This document shows positions 44,765-52,054 of a stretch of DNA of 64,000 nt, one piece after another. The first letter of the stretch is position 1; every line of letters starts with the position of its first letter. Position numbers and translations under genes: made by a program. The notes below the pieces were generated by a model, which worked only from the letters and a program-made list of their open reading frames with translations, was not told the origin of the DNA and made no database searches. Source of the DNA: Forficula auricularia (Eukaryota > Arthropoda > Insecta > Dermaptera > Forficulidae); contig JALMQS010000225.1 of NCBI GenBank assembly GCA_024734495.1, positions 13,359,573 through 13,423,572 of the forward strand. Reading direction: 5' to 3'.

Positions 44765-47700
44765 TATTTGTTTGACTATAGTTTCGAAGACTTGGTCTTC
44801 ATCATCAGTCTTTTTTTTAATTACAAGTGTTGTTTTTCATGGATTCATATCCATACGATATTGAATCCATGAAAAACAACATTTATAATTAAAAAAAGAC
44901 TGATGATGAAGACCAAGTCTTCGAAACTATAGAAATAATATATATATATATACAGATATATCATCTCGAAATATATGTGTGTATGTTTATTTGCATCAAG
45001 CAGAGGACAACCTCTTTTGTTTCTCTTTATGAATCAACAACTCTGCTACTCTCGGCAAAACAAAAACTTTTCAATTATATATATAGCACGCGGAATTTTT
45101 TTCTATTCAAAGAATCGATCTTCAATCATTAAAAAATTGATTCTAAATCTTATCAAACAACCAAACCATATATTTTGATAATTAATAGAGATTGTGGTGA
45201 TGGCACAAGGTGAAAGATCTTTAATAAAAATGAAAGTAAATAATATTACAGGTAGACAAAATTTTTTTCCTTGTCCTAAGATTTATTTCATGATTTGTCT
45301 ATTCATTGTGCATCAAAATAAAGGGAAAATACCTATATTCCATATAAAGTTTGCTTTTGTAGAGGTTATAATAATAATAAATGAGAAAAAGGCTATATTG
45401 ACCTATTTTCGAGTCCCATTAGATATTAGACAGCAATATTTGAAATCACAAGATTTTGTTGACGTAATAGAAAACAGCTTCCCCTTTGATTTTCAAATTA
45501 CCACTTGTTTTTAGCTCAATTAGAACTCGAGTTATAAATAAAAAACTAAGACCATATGTTTTTATCTATGTTTATTATCGTTTATAATCACGTAGTTTTA
45601 GTTTTTTAGTTATAACTCGAGTTCTAATTGAGCTAAAAACAAGTGGTAATTTGAAAAATCAAAGAGGAATCTGTATTCTATTACGTCAATAAAATATTTT
45701 GATTTCAAATATTGCTGTTTAATATCTAATGGGACTCGAAAATAGGTCAAAATGGCCTTTTTCGTCGTTTTGACCGATAATATCTCGAAACTCTGACCTG
45801 TTGTATAAAGTGATAAATTGCATGAAAATCAGCTTAGAAAACTACTGGAATCCATTGTTAGGTTTTCGGGTACACATTTTTGTCGATCTGTGTATTTTAT
45901 GCGATATTAATTTATTATGAGTTAGTTTTCTAGGTCACTTGTTTCACGTTAAAAAATATATATTTTGAGAATTTCGATTTTGGAAAATTTTCAAAAAATC
46001 GAATTGCAAAATAAATTATTATTCCTGATTTGAATAATATAAGGCTGACATCATCATAAAAATAATCCATAATATTCTCGGATCTAGTAGTAGACTATCT
46101 CTTTTGAATTTCTATACTAATTTTCTCAAAGCTACTACTAATATCGGAATTTGTCTTTTATACTCAATAAAATCATTGAAAAAATGATAGTTTTTTTGCA
46201 TTTTTGAATCACAAGTTGTAATGCTAGAAAGCTTGAAATATAATCAGTTCTCCGCATTGGAAATACAAACATTTTATCACAAGAACAGACTTTCTATGAC
46301 TTTTCGCACTTGAGAGTTATCACATGTATCTGATTCCAGATACACAGACAGGCAGAAAAAAAACATAGTTGAAAATTATTTTAAGTAGTAAGTAATTTTT
46401 CAAAATAATAAAATAATTTTTTTAGAGTAGCAAGTAATAAACATTTAATAATTGTGTTGAATAAAATGTGAATTTGGAAATGAAGGAATTACTAGGCTAC
46501 CAGGGGTGAACCGCGACCTAATATCGTGTACATCTACTTCCAGTGTCACTTTCATTTCCAAGTAGAAGACAATAGATGAAAGGTCATTATCTAATGAATT
46601 CCAAAATAATTCCACAGAACTCCAAAGACGTGTACATCTAATTCCAATCGTGGTTCACCCCTCGCTACGCTATATTGCAGAGGATCTTAACCTATGGGTC
46701 GCGAAGGATATTCTTTGGATCGCGCAGAGTCGTTAAACAAATATTTTACTATATTTAGTTAAATAAGTTAAAAATATATTTTAATTTATTCAATACTATT
46801 AAAAACGTGCTTTTTCATTAAAATACTTTTTGTATCGAAAAGTACCTTTGGTTATCTTAATTGTTAAAAAAATAGATCCTCATTGTAAATTTGATGAAAA
46901 TTGCTAAGTATGGCCTAAAAAAAGGGTAATTAAAAAAAATTTCGCTTTCCTTGGGGTCTCAAATTTGGATCGCGTCTTAAAAAGTTTAAGAACCACTGCT
47001 ATATAGTATTAGTGAAAGTTCCTTTCTTCACCTAGATGCACCTTCTTAATTGTACCATATAGTTGAATAGTAAGTGGTAGAGAGAATTTCGGATGTTATG
47101 AGCAGGTGATGAGGCGCATGAGACGCCAGGGCGTCGACGTAGAGACCCAAACTGACTTCGGCCCGGTGGTTCAAAGGGTCAGAGAAGTCGCTGTGCAGAC
47201 CACAAACCAGAGAGCCTCTTCAGCCACACAAACGGGCTACCTCGGATGGAATTATTCCTGCCATGCAGTCAACAGCCACGCTGTGAGTTCACATACCTAC
47301 ACTTTTCATTAAACGCTAAATATAGAAATGCCAAACATCTTAAAAAAATAGTTTTGTTAATTTTAAAACTTGTGTACACAGATATTTAAAATTATACAAA
47401 TTAATTAAGTTTTGGGCACTTAGATGGCGATCATCTTGCTATTATGCCAGTGTGTCCAGATGCAATTTTTTTTTAGGTCTTTTGGACATGTTTGTTTACC
47501 ATGGTGGATGGTAATATAGGATTTTAGCATGAAAAAAAATTCCATCATTAAAGTCCGCCTCCGTGGTGTAATGGTCATAATAACTGGCTGGCAACCCGGA
47601 GGTCTCGGGTTCGATTCCCGACATTTTTTTCTGTAAGTTATAGGGTCTGGTAATAAAAATTAAGTGGGAGATAAATTTAACCTAATTTATCGCGCGGAGA

Positions 47701-50207
47701 ATTACCACTGCTCGAAGCCTCTAAAACCTTAGTAAATTGGATATTGGATTGTTTCTGAGATTGGCTCGTGATCCCGGCTTCTTTTCCTTCTACTCTGTTC
47801 TTTTCACGATTGAGGGGCCATCCCATCCAGGCCTTTAGGGGATGGACCTTCTGGTGTATCTCCTTCTCACATCAATATCATTAAAAAAAAAATATACAAA
47901 TTAAATTAAATATTTATCAAAACCCCGGCCGGTTGTTCAATGTTAATGTTAATCAATGTTCTCATTAATTATTTATTTTTCATATTTTCAAATGAAAAAA
48001 ATATTAATTTTTCTCAGGGTCAATAGTATAGATCAGCGTTTTTCAACCTGTGGGCCGCGACCCCCTGAGGGGACCCGAATGAGGGTCGCGAAGCCTCAGT
48101 AAAAAGAAAAAAAACAAAGTTTAAAAATATATTTTTTATTAAGAAAATGTTAATTAGGTCGCGAAATTTTTTTTCATACTAAGGGGGTCACGTCATGAAA
48201 AAGGTTGAAAAACTCTGGTATAGATTGAAGGGGAAACATTTTAAATTAAATTAAAAAATAGATTATTACGTGGGTTTTACAAATAAATTTAGTCAATCAA
48301 TATACCACATTTCTAAGCACCACTTCAGTGCAATAAATTGTTTTAATACCTACCAACCTACATGCTATTTTATTGTTTTAATGTTTGCCACATTCTAAGC
48401 ACCACTTCAGTGCAATAAATTGTTTTAATACCTACCAACCTACATGTTATTTTATTGTTTTAATATTGTATCTTGTATATGTCTTTTTTTTCATATTGGA
48501 CATCTTGTCCGTAAGATTAGTTAAACCAGCTAAAAAAATAAACTCCCGAAGATGGGCTCGTAGGCCGAAATATATAATATCGAGTCATAAACAATATTTC
48601 TTTTATTTTTGAAACCTATCTAGTAATTTATCTTTAATATTATTTTTGTAGAAAATATTAATATTTTCTCTTCGTCTTATTTCCAGGACATTCCGAAATC
48701 CCCGACGATTTTGGGCTGCGTGACTCGGTCAATGCAAACCCAAGCGAGTGAAAAATGCACGAAAGAGGTGGCTAGTGAGACCGAAATGCCATTTCGCCAG
48801 AGCTTCTATTTGAACTATCAAAGGCGATGTAAGAGTCGAGGTGCGCCGCCAAGCTATTCGATCGTGTTCCGCAAGCGAATCAATCGAGTGGAAAATGAAT
48901 ATTATTCCGACGACAGCCTGGACGAAGAGACGACCACAAAAGAGACACCATCGACGTCGAAAGCGCCCCCAGGGAAATCCCTCGGGGCCGCAGAAGCGTG
49001 TGCTTTGATTCGAGAACTTCGTGCTCTTTTTATCGATTGGCAAAAACACGCGGAACGAAATCGGCCAATCAAACAAGTCGAGAGCCGACCTGTCCAAACG
49101 GATCCGGAATTTCGAATACGAGAACGACAGAACCACAATAACGTTCGGGTTTGTTTTAGTGAGAATAAAAAAAGCGATGATAACGACGAGGATGGACTGA
49201 GAGAAGGGGTGGCTGCACCCCTGCCTGTTGCACCCCCTGCTGCAACAACCCCTGCTGCTGCAGCTGCTGCTGCAACATCACCATCTTCCATGTTCATCCC
49301 GTGGAATATACTCAACATGTATATAATGAAAAGTCTGATGAATATGCCACATTTCCCGAAACCTCCTGAAGAAACTAAAACCAAACCCGAACAGTCGACG
49401 TCAAAAGATTTCGATCCAGAACCGACGTTACAGAAACGTGCGCCTTGCCGCCCACCGCCTGAAAAACAACAAGATCATCAAAAAGAAATGCAAGATATTA
49501 TCTTAGGAAGAAACCAACAAACTTATCCATATAATATCGAAATTGAGGAGGAAACAGAGCGCAAGGTAAAAAAAACGATTTAGAACAAAAAAGATGAATG
49601 AATAAACTTCAAATATTAATTGGGAATTGTTTCTTAGGTAAAAAAATCGACAAAGAAAAAGTCAGTGTCGTGGACGGATCTAAGTGGGTCGGGTTCCCTG
49701 CATACCGAAATCGGCGTCCGAGAACGGCGAAGCAGTCTGGACATTGGACAACCCTGTCGTCCGCCAGGTTCTTTTTCATTGACGCCGCCACCAGTAACAG
49801 CCGTGCAAATGACCGCGTTCATCAAAGAAGCCGGCCACCTGGTCAAAAGTTTAACCAAGATCCAAAAGAACCAGGTGAGACACCGAGACAAAATCCCTCC
49901 CCCTCCGCCTCCGCCTCCGCCTCCGCCTAAGACATCCCAAGAAAAAGCGGTTCAGACCGAGAGAGGAAAACGACCACATGTGTATTTCCAAGAGGATGAT
50001 AATGATCCAGACCTAGACCCACTTCCGCAGATTCAGACCTTTGATGAGGGACCTGTTTTTGAGCCAAAGACGTATCAAGTGAAACCTCCACGAGAATCAA
50101 TAAGCCCTCGAGCCGAATGGGGCGAATTAGTGAGCCCGAGGGTCTACCGAGAGAGACTTTTGAGAGTTCGTCGGAATATCGTCGCCGAAGAGAGAGTCTC
50201 TTACTAA
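25630..50207 (+). CDS. Large disordered protein with repeated LC8-type VQT/TQT motifs (six-exon model)
   Basis: I do not recognise the family. Six exons join without a stop: 25630-25640, 32131-32401, 36477-36560, 47106-47282, 48687-49565 and 49638-50207 (1992 nt, about 663 aa with a stop at 50205). Phases match at every junction. The product is mostly low complexity: a Thr/Pro-rich N-terminus, a basic helical stretch (QYRKRKKEARRAEIVSAVTR), a polyalanine run near 49250 and an eleven-proline run near 49910. Six motifs resemble LC8 ligands: VETQTDF, VAVQTTN, SATQTGY, SMQTQAS, PVQTDPE and AVQTERG. KSVSW and RVCF fit the PP1 RVxF docking pattern. An AATAAA lies 125 bases past the stop. The last three exons are firm, exon 3 good, exons 1-2 tentative. 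Role inferred only: a scaffold or adaptor. Confidence 0.6.
26068..26318. mobile_element. hAT-type MITE
   Basis: Ends CAGGGGTAATAAACTTA and CCACAGTTTAAGAATCGGTG are hAT-like; the flanks CTCTAAAG and CTCTTTTT match only in part. Confidence 0.5.
26326..27035. mobile_element. Foldback palindrome of about 700 bp
   Basis: Arms from GATTTTTTGATATG to CATATCAGAAAATC, meeting near 26680. AT-rich, no ORF. Confidence 0.8.
27362..27676 (+). pseudogene. hAT transposase C-terminal remnant
   Basis: The last part in the +1 frame reads SNASGERSFSALKRLKNYVR, the hAT dimerisation (hATC) signature, preceded in the other frame by KATFPNVEIIFKNF. A frameshift near 27605 separates them. Confidence 0.85.
27720..27958 (-). 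mobile_element. Headless SINE fragment
   Basis: Body of the SINE seen complete at 47553-47890 (GGAGATACACCAGAAGGTGG...), lacking the tRNA-like head. Confidence 0.75.
28078..29052 (+). repeat. Helitron-like non-autonomous repeat (tentative)
   Basis: Begins TCTATATATATAAAATTC with a CACT repeat and ends in a GC-rich stretch GCCGAACAGCTCG followed by T; the inverse of that end recurs near 43970-44055. Internal diverged direct repeats carry TTCGACCCCTAAGAGGG-like text. G13 near 28688. Confidence 0.4.
29519..29718 (-). pseudogene. RTE fragment
   Basis: Diverged copy of the RTE C-terminus: minus-strand RERRGQMMGHILRHVGLLKD. Confidence 0.7.
29950..30847 (+). mobile_element. tRNA-derived SINE split by a solo LTR
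   Basis: Head GGTTGGCCGAGTGGG (A box) and GATTCAAGCCC (B box). Flanked by TAAACAAATAAATA at 29936-29949 and 30848-30861. Confidence 0.8.
30089..30789. mobile_element. Solo LTR (701 bp)
   Basis: Starts TGTTACGACAACACTAAG and ends GGGCACAACA (TG...CA). GTAT flanks both sides (30085-30088, 30790-30793), a 4-bp duplication as in Ty3/gypsy elements. The SINE reads through if it is removed. No internal coding region. Confidence 0.85.
31220..31692. mobile_element. MITE of the GTCGACCTGTGTT family
   Basis: Inner palindrome ACTCGAGTTCTAATTGAGCT and right end TTGTCGACCTGTGTT; related to 5228-7893 and 45247-45892. Confidence 0.65.
32131..32401 (+). CDS. Candidate exon 2 of the VQT-motif gene (Thr/Pro-rich then basic)
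   Basis: After ATTCCAG the phase-2 frame stays open for 90 codons, far GC-richer than its surroundings, to ACAGACCAG and donor GTCAGA (phase 0). It encodes a Thr/Pro/Ser run, then RLEIIHEDKQYRKRKKEARR and VTRRLYSTKKEK. The 3' half looks like genuine protein. The 5' end is uncertain: GCGAG at 32096-32100 is an alternative acceptor with the same phase, and the strongest polypyrimidine acceptor (32052-32053) hits an in-frame TGA at 32090. Confidence 0.45.
32718..32936 (+). mobile_element. Compact PLE-type unit: 47-bp inverted ends around one hammerhead-like motif
   Basis: TTGAAGGAGACAATAAAAAG at 32760 is mirrored at about 32916-32935; the only content between is TAATAGACTGATGAAGAGGG and the rest of the ribozyme-like core. 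Confidence 0.75.
32836..32863 (+). ncRNA. Hammerhead-ribozyme-like motif
   Basis: CTGATGA, stem II GAGGG/CCCTC, GAAAC, then TATAGTTTC, which can fold back on GAAAC as stem III. Confidence 0.75.
32975..33780 (-). mobile_element. tRNA-derived SINE, interrupted
   Basis: Poly(T) at 32977-32994 is the inverted A-tail; the head (GGGAATCGAACCCGAGACC, B box) ends with the A box across the insertion at 33322-33742. Confidence 0.85.
33322..33742. mobile_element. Unknown 421-bp insertion with 15-bp duplication
   Basis: Flanked by GTTATTCTGACCATT at 33307-33321 and 33743-33757. AT-rich, no ORF; internal GAGAAAAAACCCGGC. The long duplication implies retroposition or PLE-type integration. Confidence 0.75.
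33806..34556 (-). mobile_element. Mariner-like MITE with short inverted ends and HTH remnant
   Basis: TGGGCTGCAATA opens it and TATTGCAGCCCA closes it. GTTGTGCCACTATTGC-type subrepeats recur inside. Minus strand: NRRLSIRGLAQMTGIDKEIV then RQILHESFNMRKVC, the helix-turn-helix of mariner transposases. Confidence 0.7.
34593..34841 (+). CDS. LYRM9: LYRM9-like mitochondrial LYR-family protein
   Basis: An 82-codon intronless ORF. Residues 18 onward (KQLFKYLYRQCEKLP, IKQIINRSLEDADWILKKY) align along their length with animal LYRM9 and its IQQIIKRAIEDADWIMNKY end. LYR proteins are small three-helix mitochondrial factors that bind acyl-carrier protein and help assemble respiratory or Fe-S complexes; LYRM9 itself is poorly characterised. 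Oddly, the tripeptide at the usual LYR position is LFK, while an LYR occurs four residues later. The N-terminal 17 residues may serve as a targeting region. The start lies only 36 bases past a transposon end, and the stop TAA is one base before the next ATG, so both probably share one transcript. Family assignment from recalled homology. Confidence 0.82.
   Translation: MVFLSLCNRSINTNINNSKQLFKYLYRQCEKLPKEAQSYYKFTIKQSYKQHLDETDTARIKQIINRSLEDADWILKKYTKSN
34843..35406 (+). CDS. Unknown 187-aa protein, second cistron after LYRM9
   Basis: This ORF starts one base after the LYRM9-like stop (TAAAATG) in a different frame, giving a two-cistron arrangement. I do not recognise a family. It begins MNIVVEEKFPEQPEQFWNG, lacks a signal peptide or membrane segment, and alternates acidic helical parts with beta-like runs (LLITFSNLQSKLTYSLKL, YIVLHSS), ending in LLGSKNYFFLV; this suggests a compact alpha/beta domain. 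No intron and no stop interrupts it, which argues for a maintained gene rather than decayed transposon, and nothing in it resembles transposase or reverse transcriptase. Codon use is AT-rich like its partner. No canonical AATAAA is obvious in the next 200 bases. Confidence 0.75.
   Translation: MNIVVEEKFPEQPEQFWNGLSIWHDNPHLLNKRIAGQTIIFSGKVADEISFEGLLHEIQSFISVNNTRNISKEDLSNFPKNIILPFEKNIFDLENNDNYCTLKQLLYKKSDILPEIELCYIDKKSLLITFSNLQSKLTYSLKLNDGYIVLHSSRLNSESEAWLTNKFFPKIMAGCSLLGSKNYFFLV
35407..36044. other. No gene seen
   Basis: AT-rich downstream flank of the LYRM9 unit. AACAATCTTTAAACGTTTA near 35830 resembles segments at 29815 and 63490. Confidence 0.4.
36045..36275. repeat. Palindromic MITE-like repeat, copy 3
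   Basis: Arms GATTATTTTTAATTGTATGT / ACATATAATTAAAAATAATC; centre holds GAGTTCGATTCCC. Confidence 0.7.
36477..36560 (+). CDS. Exon 3 of the VQT-motif gene
   Basis: An 84-nt phase-0 exon between acceptor TTCTGGTTGCAG and donor GTAAGA. It encodes VVAAPTDEPDELKLCSNAR then ARLQEIGRK. Joined to the next exon it gives a continuous helical ARLQEIGRK-VMRRMRRQG. Clean splice sites and matching phases make it likely real although it is isolated among repeats. Confidence 0.6.
36895..37133 (+). mobile_element. PLE-type unit with an intact and a decayed hammerhead-like motif facing each other
   Basis: Ends in CACACTCTTTTATTGTCTCC; motif at 37032-37059 (+) and its broken mirror at 36942-36964 (-). Confidence 0.7.
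37032..37059 (+). ncRNA. Hammerhead-ribozyme-like motif
   Basis: As 32836-32863 but stem II has one mismatch (GAGGGC/GCACTC). Confidence 0.6.
37393..39179. other. Dispersed repeats, no gene
   Basis: Contains a GGAT and GT repeat block (37695-37750) followed by ACCGATTGAAATGAAATTG, a pattern common in non-autonomous dispersed repeats, and a SINE-like stretch at 38110-38330. No supported gene. Confidence 0.4.
39180..39316 (+). mobile_element. PLE-type unit lacking its ribozyme
   Basis: Same inverted ends as 32718-32936, but the centre with the hammerhead-like core is deleted. Confidence 0.7.
39490..39765 (-). pseudogene. Mariner transposase N-terminal fragment
   Basis: Minus strand: SSFEPNKRHLREVFDLLLQ, then in another frame KKSAGEAHRLLGEAYGEAAL, the helix-turn-helix start of mariner transposases. 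Confidence 0.7.
39800..41229. other. No confident gene
   Basis: A GC-richer patch at 40140-40340 is open on both strands but I cannot support a product. The rest is AT-rich. Confidence 0.4.
41230..42600. mobile_element. Large foldback palindrome, about 1.35 kb
   Basis: Arms of roughly 650 bp from GTAAAGATTTTATTG to CAATAAAATCTTTAC, mirrored landmarks CTACGCGCCGTCAAAATGA / CATTTTGAGGCGCGTAG, meeting near 41920. Core shared with 15690-16390. Confidence 0.85.
42614..43935 (-). pseudogene. hAT transposase pseudogene (SCAND3/ZBED5-like)
   Basis: Minus-strand pieces in order: MASQVEDILIQRFKKGSQF, after a frameshift LDESTDISNLVQLLVYIRF (the conserved catalytic-Asp LDESTD block), GKLSVVVIKIKEVAPKCKF, VKMVNFIKSRALNSRLIFDF and LLHTEIQWLSFGKILSRLIE. 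The left end CAGGGGTTCCCAACC at 42614 is hAT-like. Several frameshifts and stops. Confidence 0.85.
44428..44520 (+). repeat. Fragment of the AACCGACTTC foldback family
   Basis: TTTTATACCTTTTAGTGTAT and GAAGTCGGTTTTTAT match 18180-19269. Confidence 0.7.
44781..44808 (-). ncRNA. Hammerhead-ribozyme-like motif
   Basis: Same core as 12254-12281, on the minus strand; faces the copy at 44900. Confidence 0.7.
44900..44927 (+). ncRNA. Hammerhead-ribozyme-like motif
   Basis: Same core as 12254-12281; inverted partner of 44781-44808. Confidence 0.7.
45247..45892. mobile_element. MITE of the GTCGACCTGTGTT family
   Basis: Left CAGGTAGACAAAATTTTT and right AATTTTTGTCGATCTG-like ends; inner palindrome AACTCGAGTTATAA. 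Confidence 0.65.
46502..46662. mobile_element. Small MITE (ACCGCGACCTAATATCG family), intact copy
   Basis: 161 bp, ends AGGGGTGAACCGCGACC and GGTTCACCCCT. Confidence 0.8.
46678..46998. mobile_element. hAT-type MITE (321 bp)
   Basis: Ends CAGAGGATCTTAACC and, inverted, CAGTGGTTCTTAAAC; flanks CTATATTG / CTATATAG (7 of 8). Confidence 0.8.
47106..47282 (+). CDS. Exon 4 of the VQT-motif gene
   Basis: Reads VMRRMRRQGVDVETQTDFG and on to the donor GTGAGT, phase 0. It holds three LC8-like motifs in 30 residues: VETQTDF, VAVQTTN and SATQTGY. The acceptor GAGCAG/G has a weak pyrimidine tract. If the upstream exons are wrong, the ATG at 47109 could be the start. Confidence 0.78.
47553..47890 (+). mobile_element. 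Complete tRNA-derived SINE
   Basis: Head TCCGCCTCCGTGGTGTAATG (A box) and GGGTTCGATTCCCGA (B box), body AAGTGGGAGATAAATTTAAC, A-tail. ATCATTAAA occurs on both sides. Confidence 0.88.
48034..48217. mobile_element. hAT-type MITE (184 bp) with exact duplication
   Basis: GTATAGAT at 48026-48033 and 48218-48225; ends CAGCGTTTTTCAACC and, inverted, CAGAGTTTTTCAACC. Confidence 0.92.
48304..48467. repeat. Two tandem copies, 82-bp period
   Basis: CTAAGCACCACTTCAGTGCA recurs exactly 82 bases apart, with nearly identical following sequence. Confidence 0.9.
48546..48571 (+). ncRNA. Decayed hammerhead-like motif
   Basis: CCGAAGA, possible stem II GGGC/GGCC, GAAAT. Confidence 0.3.
48687..49565 (+). CDS. 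Exon 5 of the VQT-motif gene
   Basis: 879 nt (293 codons) between the strong acceptor TCTTATTTCCAG and donor GTAAAA. It starts DIPKSPTILGCVTRSMQTQ, continues with an acidic patch (YYSDDSLDEE), a short helical region (LIRELRALFIDWQKHAER), the motif PVQTDPE, NNVRVCFSE, a polyalanine stretch, and a hydrophobic FIPWNILNMYIMKSLMNM before a basic, Gln-rich end. GC content and codon use are clearly above the flanking repeats. Confidence 0.88.
49638..50207 (+). CDS. Last exon of the VQT-motif gene
   Basis: Acceptor TTGTTTCTTAG then VKKSTKKKSVSWTDLSG in phase 0, a helical FIKEAGHLVKSLTKIQKNQ, a run of eleven prolines from a CCTCCG hexamer repeat, AVQTERG, an acidic EDDNDPDLDPLPQIQT, and a basic end YRERLLRVRRNI ...ERVSY with stop TAA at 50205-50207. 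The dense end next to the stop suggests a conserved C-terminal module, but I cannot name it. Confidence 0.87.
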   Translation, partial: VKKSTKKKSVSWTDLSGSGSLHTEIGVRERRSSLDIGQPCRPPGSFSLTPPPVTAVQMTAFIKEAGHLVKSLTKIQKNQVRHRDKIPPPPPPPPPPPKTSQEKAVQTERGKRPHVYFQEDDNDPDLDPLPQIQTFDEGPVFEPKTYQVKPPRESISPRAEWGELVSPRVYRERLLRVRRNIVAEERVSY

Positions 50208-50331
50208 ATTTGGATTTTATACCATATAACATCATCTATTTTACTATGTTTATAATTCTATAAATTTATATAACTATACAAAGATTAAATTATTTTTGAT
50301 ATTGTTGATGTTTTCTATTTTTTTTTACCTT

Positions 50332-50337
50332 AATAAA
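50332..50337 (+). terminator. Polyadenylation signal candidate
   Basis: AATAAA 125 bases after the stop of the VQT-motif gene; first canonical signal downstream. Confidence 0.45.
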
Positions 50338-50599
50338 AAAAACACCTTAAGAAGAGAAATTGTTATTTCGATTAAATGTCACCCTCACTGGTTTTAAAAC
50401 ATTTGCACATTTCTATATTTTAAAAATCTTTTCAGAAAATGAATTATTTAACGAATGCAATGCTTCTATAAAATTTTAGTGCGAAAGAAACTTGTAAGTA
50501 GTACATATTATTGAAACTGGCATATATCCTTTCACAAGGTTCCTCGTTTACGAGTATACTGAGACTTTAGGTACCTATGGTCAAGTATTCTAATCGTGC

Positions 50600-51540
50600 A
50601 TGAAAAGTGATTTGTTTTTTTTTCTAAATATCCAAACGGCTGAAACTATTTTGATAAACAAAATTGAGCGAAACCATGACGTTTTGGTCTATATAAATGC
50701 CCCTAAGAGTGAACATCGAAAAAATAATATTTTACAAGATATTAGTTATTTTGTCAAAATATCTTTTAGTACAGTTACCAAATTCTGTGTATATTCTACC
50801 TCAAAAGCAAGTGAATATCAAAACGAAATTTCACATGTAGATTGTTTATATTAATATTAAGAGCTGATTAGATTTTGTTTGAAAATTGAACCAAAAATTA
50901 AGGGTGGGGGGTTCTTAAAAAATTAGGATTATAAAATTTTCAAACTAAGAAAAATGGAATTTACTATAAAAGGGTCCTATAATAATAAAGAGAGCCATTA
51001 TTTTTCGGGGGCCGAAATTGGGGAGGAGAGGTTTAAAAAAATAGAACTATCGATTTGTACAAAATTTCACATATACGACCTTATGAAAATGACTCACTAT
51101 GTGAAAGTGACCCAAAAGAGGGGTGGTTCAAAAATAATTTAAAATAATAAAATTTCCAAACCAAAATCGAAGAAAGTCGATATTTCCCCTAGAAGAGTTC
51201 CATATTTAAAAGGAGGAACATATTATTAATTTCTAATGAACCGAAAATTAAGAACCAGGGGCTCTTTCTTAAATGAAAATAAATTATTTTATTAAATATT
51301 AAATATAAGAAAGAGGCCAGGTGTATGGTAAAGTCATGTGGATGGAGACATCAGCTTATTTTAGTTTATTTTAGGCAACAGGCAAAGCACTCAATTATTT
51401 TTTTGTAGGAGACCAAAATTCATTTTGAAAAAAAAATCAAAATTTTATAATAAAGTAGGTATTTATTCATTCAAAAATTGGAACAAAAGTAATTTTAATT
51501 AAAAGTTAAAAATTTTATTTTATATTTTCGTAAATTTAGA
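50600..51540. repeat. Dispersed repeat segments, no gene
   Basis: CTGAAACTATTTTGATAAACAAAATTG-type text is shared with 58070-58290 (inverted). Short ORFs here are not supported. Confidence 0.5.
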
Positions 51541-51790
51541 TTTTTTTATAATGATACTGATACAAAAAGGTACAACCTCTGTAGTCCGCGGTGGACCCTT
51601 GTATCTTGGAAATAAGAAGAGATTTAGGGATTCGGTCGGATTTGAAGGTGTTCGTAGATGTGTGTCTTGAGAGATTGAAGGTTATATGTTGATGGGAAGA
51701 CGGTCGGGGGAAGAGAGTTCCAGTCTCTAGATGTCATAGGGATAATTGGCGAATGCGTTTGTTCGATTAGTATCCAACAATTACAATTAA
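51541..51790 (-). pseudogene. Jockey-type 3' end fragment
   Basis: Inverse of the 3590-3830 end: SRDWNSLPPTVFP on the minus strand plus the shared tail GGTCCACCGCGGACTACAG. Confidence 0.75.
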
Positions 51791-52054
51791 GGTCAAATAG
51801 AGAATCTATGAGGGAGGGGGTTAATAACTCTAAAGTGGTGAAAAATTTTGCTCAAATATAGGTAATGTACATATTCTAAAGACCAGAGGACGAGGGGTCT
51901 CTAGCACAAGGCCTCCGGCTCTGAAGAGGATTTGGGGAGTTCACCAAATATATCTACTTAATTATTTTATATTATAAAGCCTCCCAATTTATTACGTAAC
52001 CAAAAATAGAAAATTACGACATATCTAGTCACTGAGGGTCTTCTGTTTTAACCG

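Larger units (their letters stand above)
44620..45080. mobile_element. Inverted PLE pair around two hammerhead-like motifs
   Basis: Ends as in 11340-12340 (CAGAGGACAACCTCT...GCCGAGAG region). An (AT)n block at 44713-44760 lies just outside the left motif. Confidence 0.8.

Noticed and set aside
47093..47108. Two tiny upstream ORFs (ATGTTATGA, ATGAGCAGGTGA) before the ATG at 47109
   Set aside because: The exon more likely starts at 47106 as an internal exon, which makes these intronic; they matter only if 47109 is the true start.
47553..47625. tRNA gene
   Set aside because: A and B boxes are present but the sequence continues into a SINE body with other copies in the window.
48729..49384. Minus-strand ORFs opposite exon 5
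   Set aside because: Shadow frames of a GC-rich coding exon.
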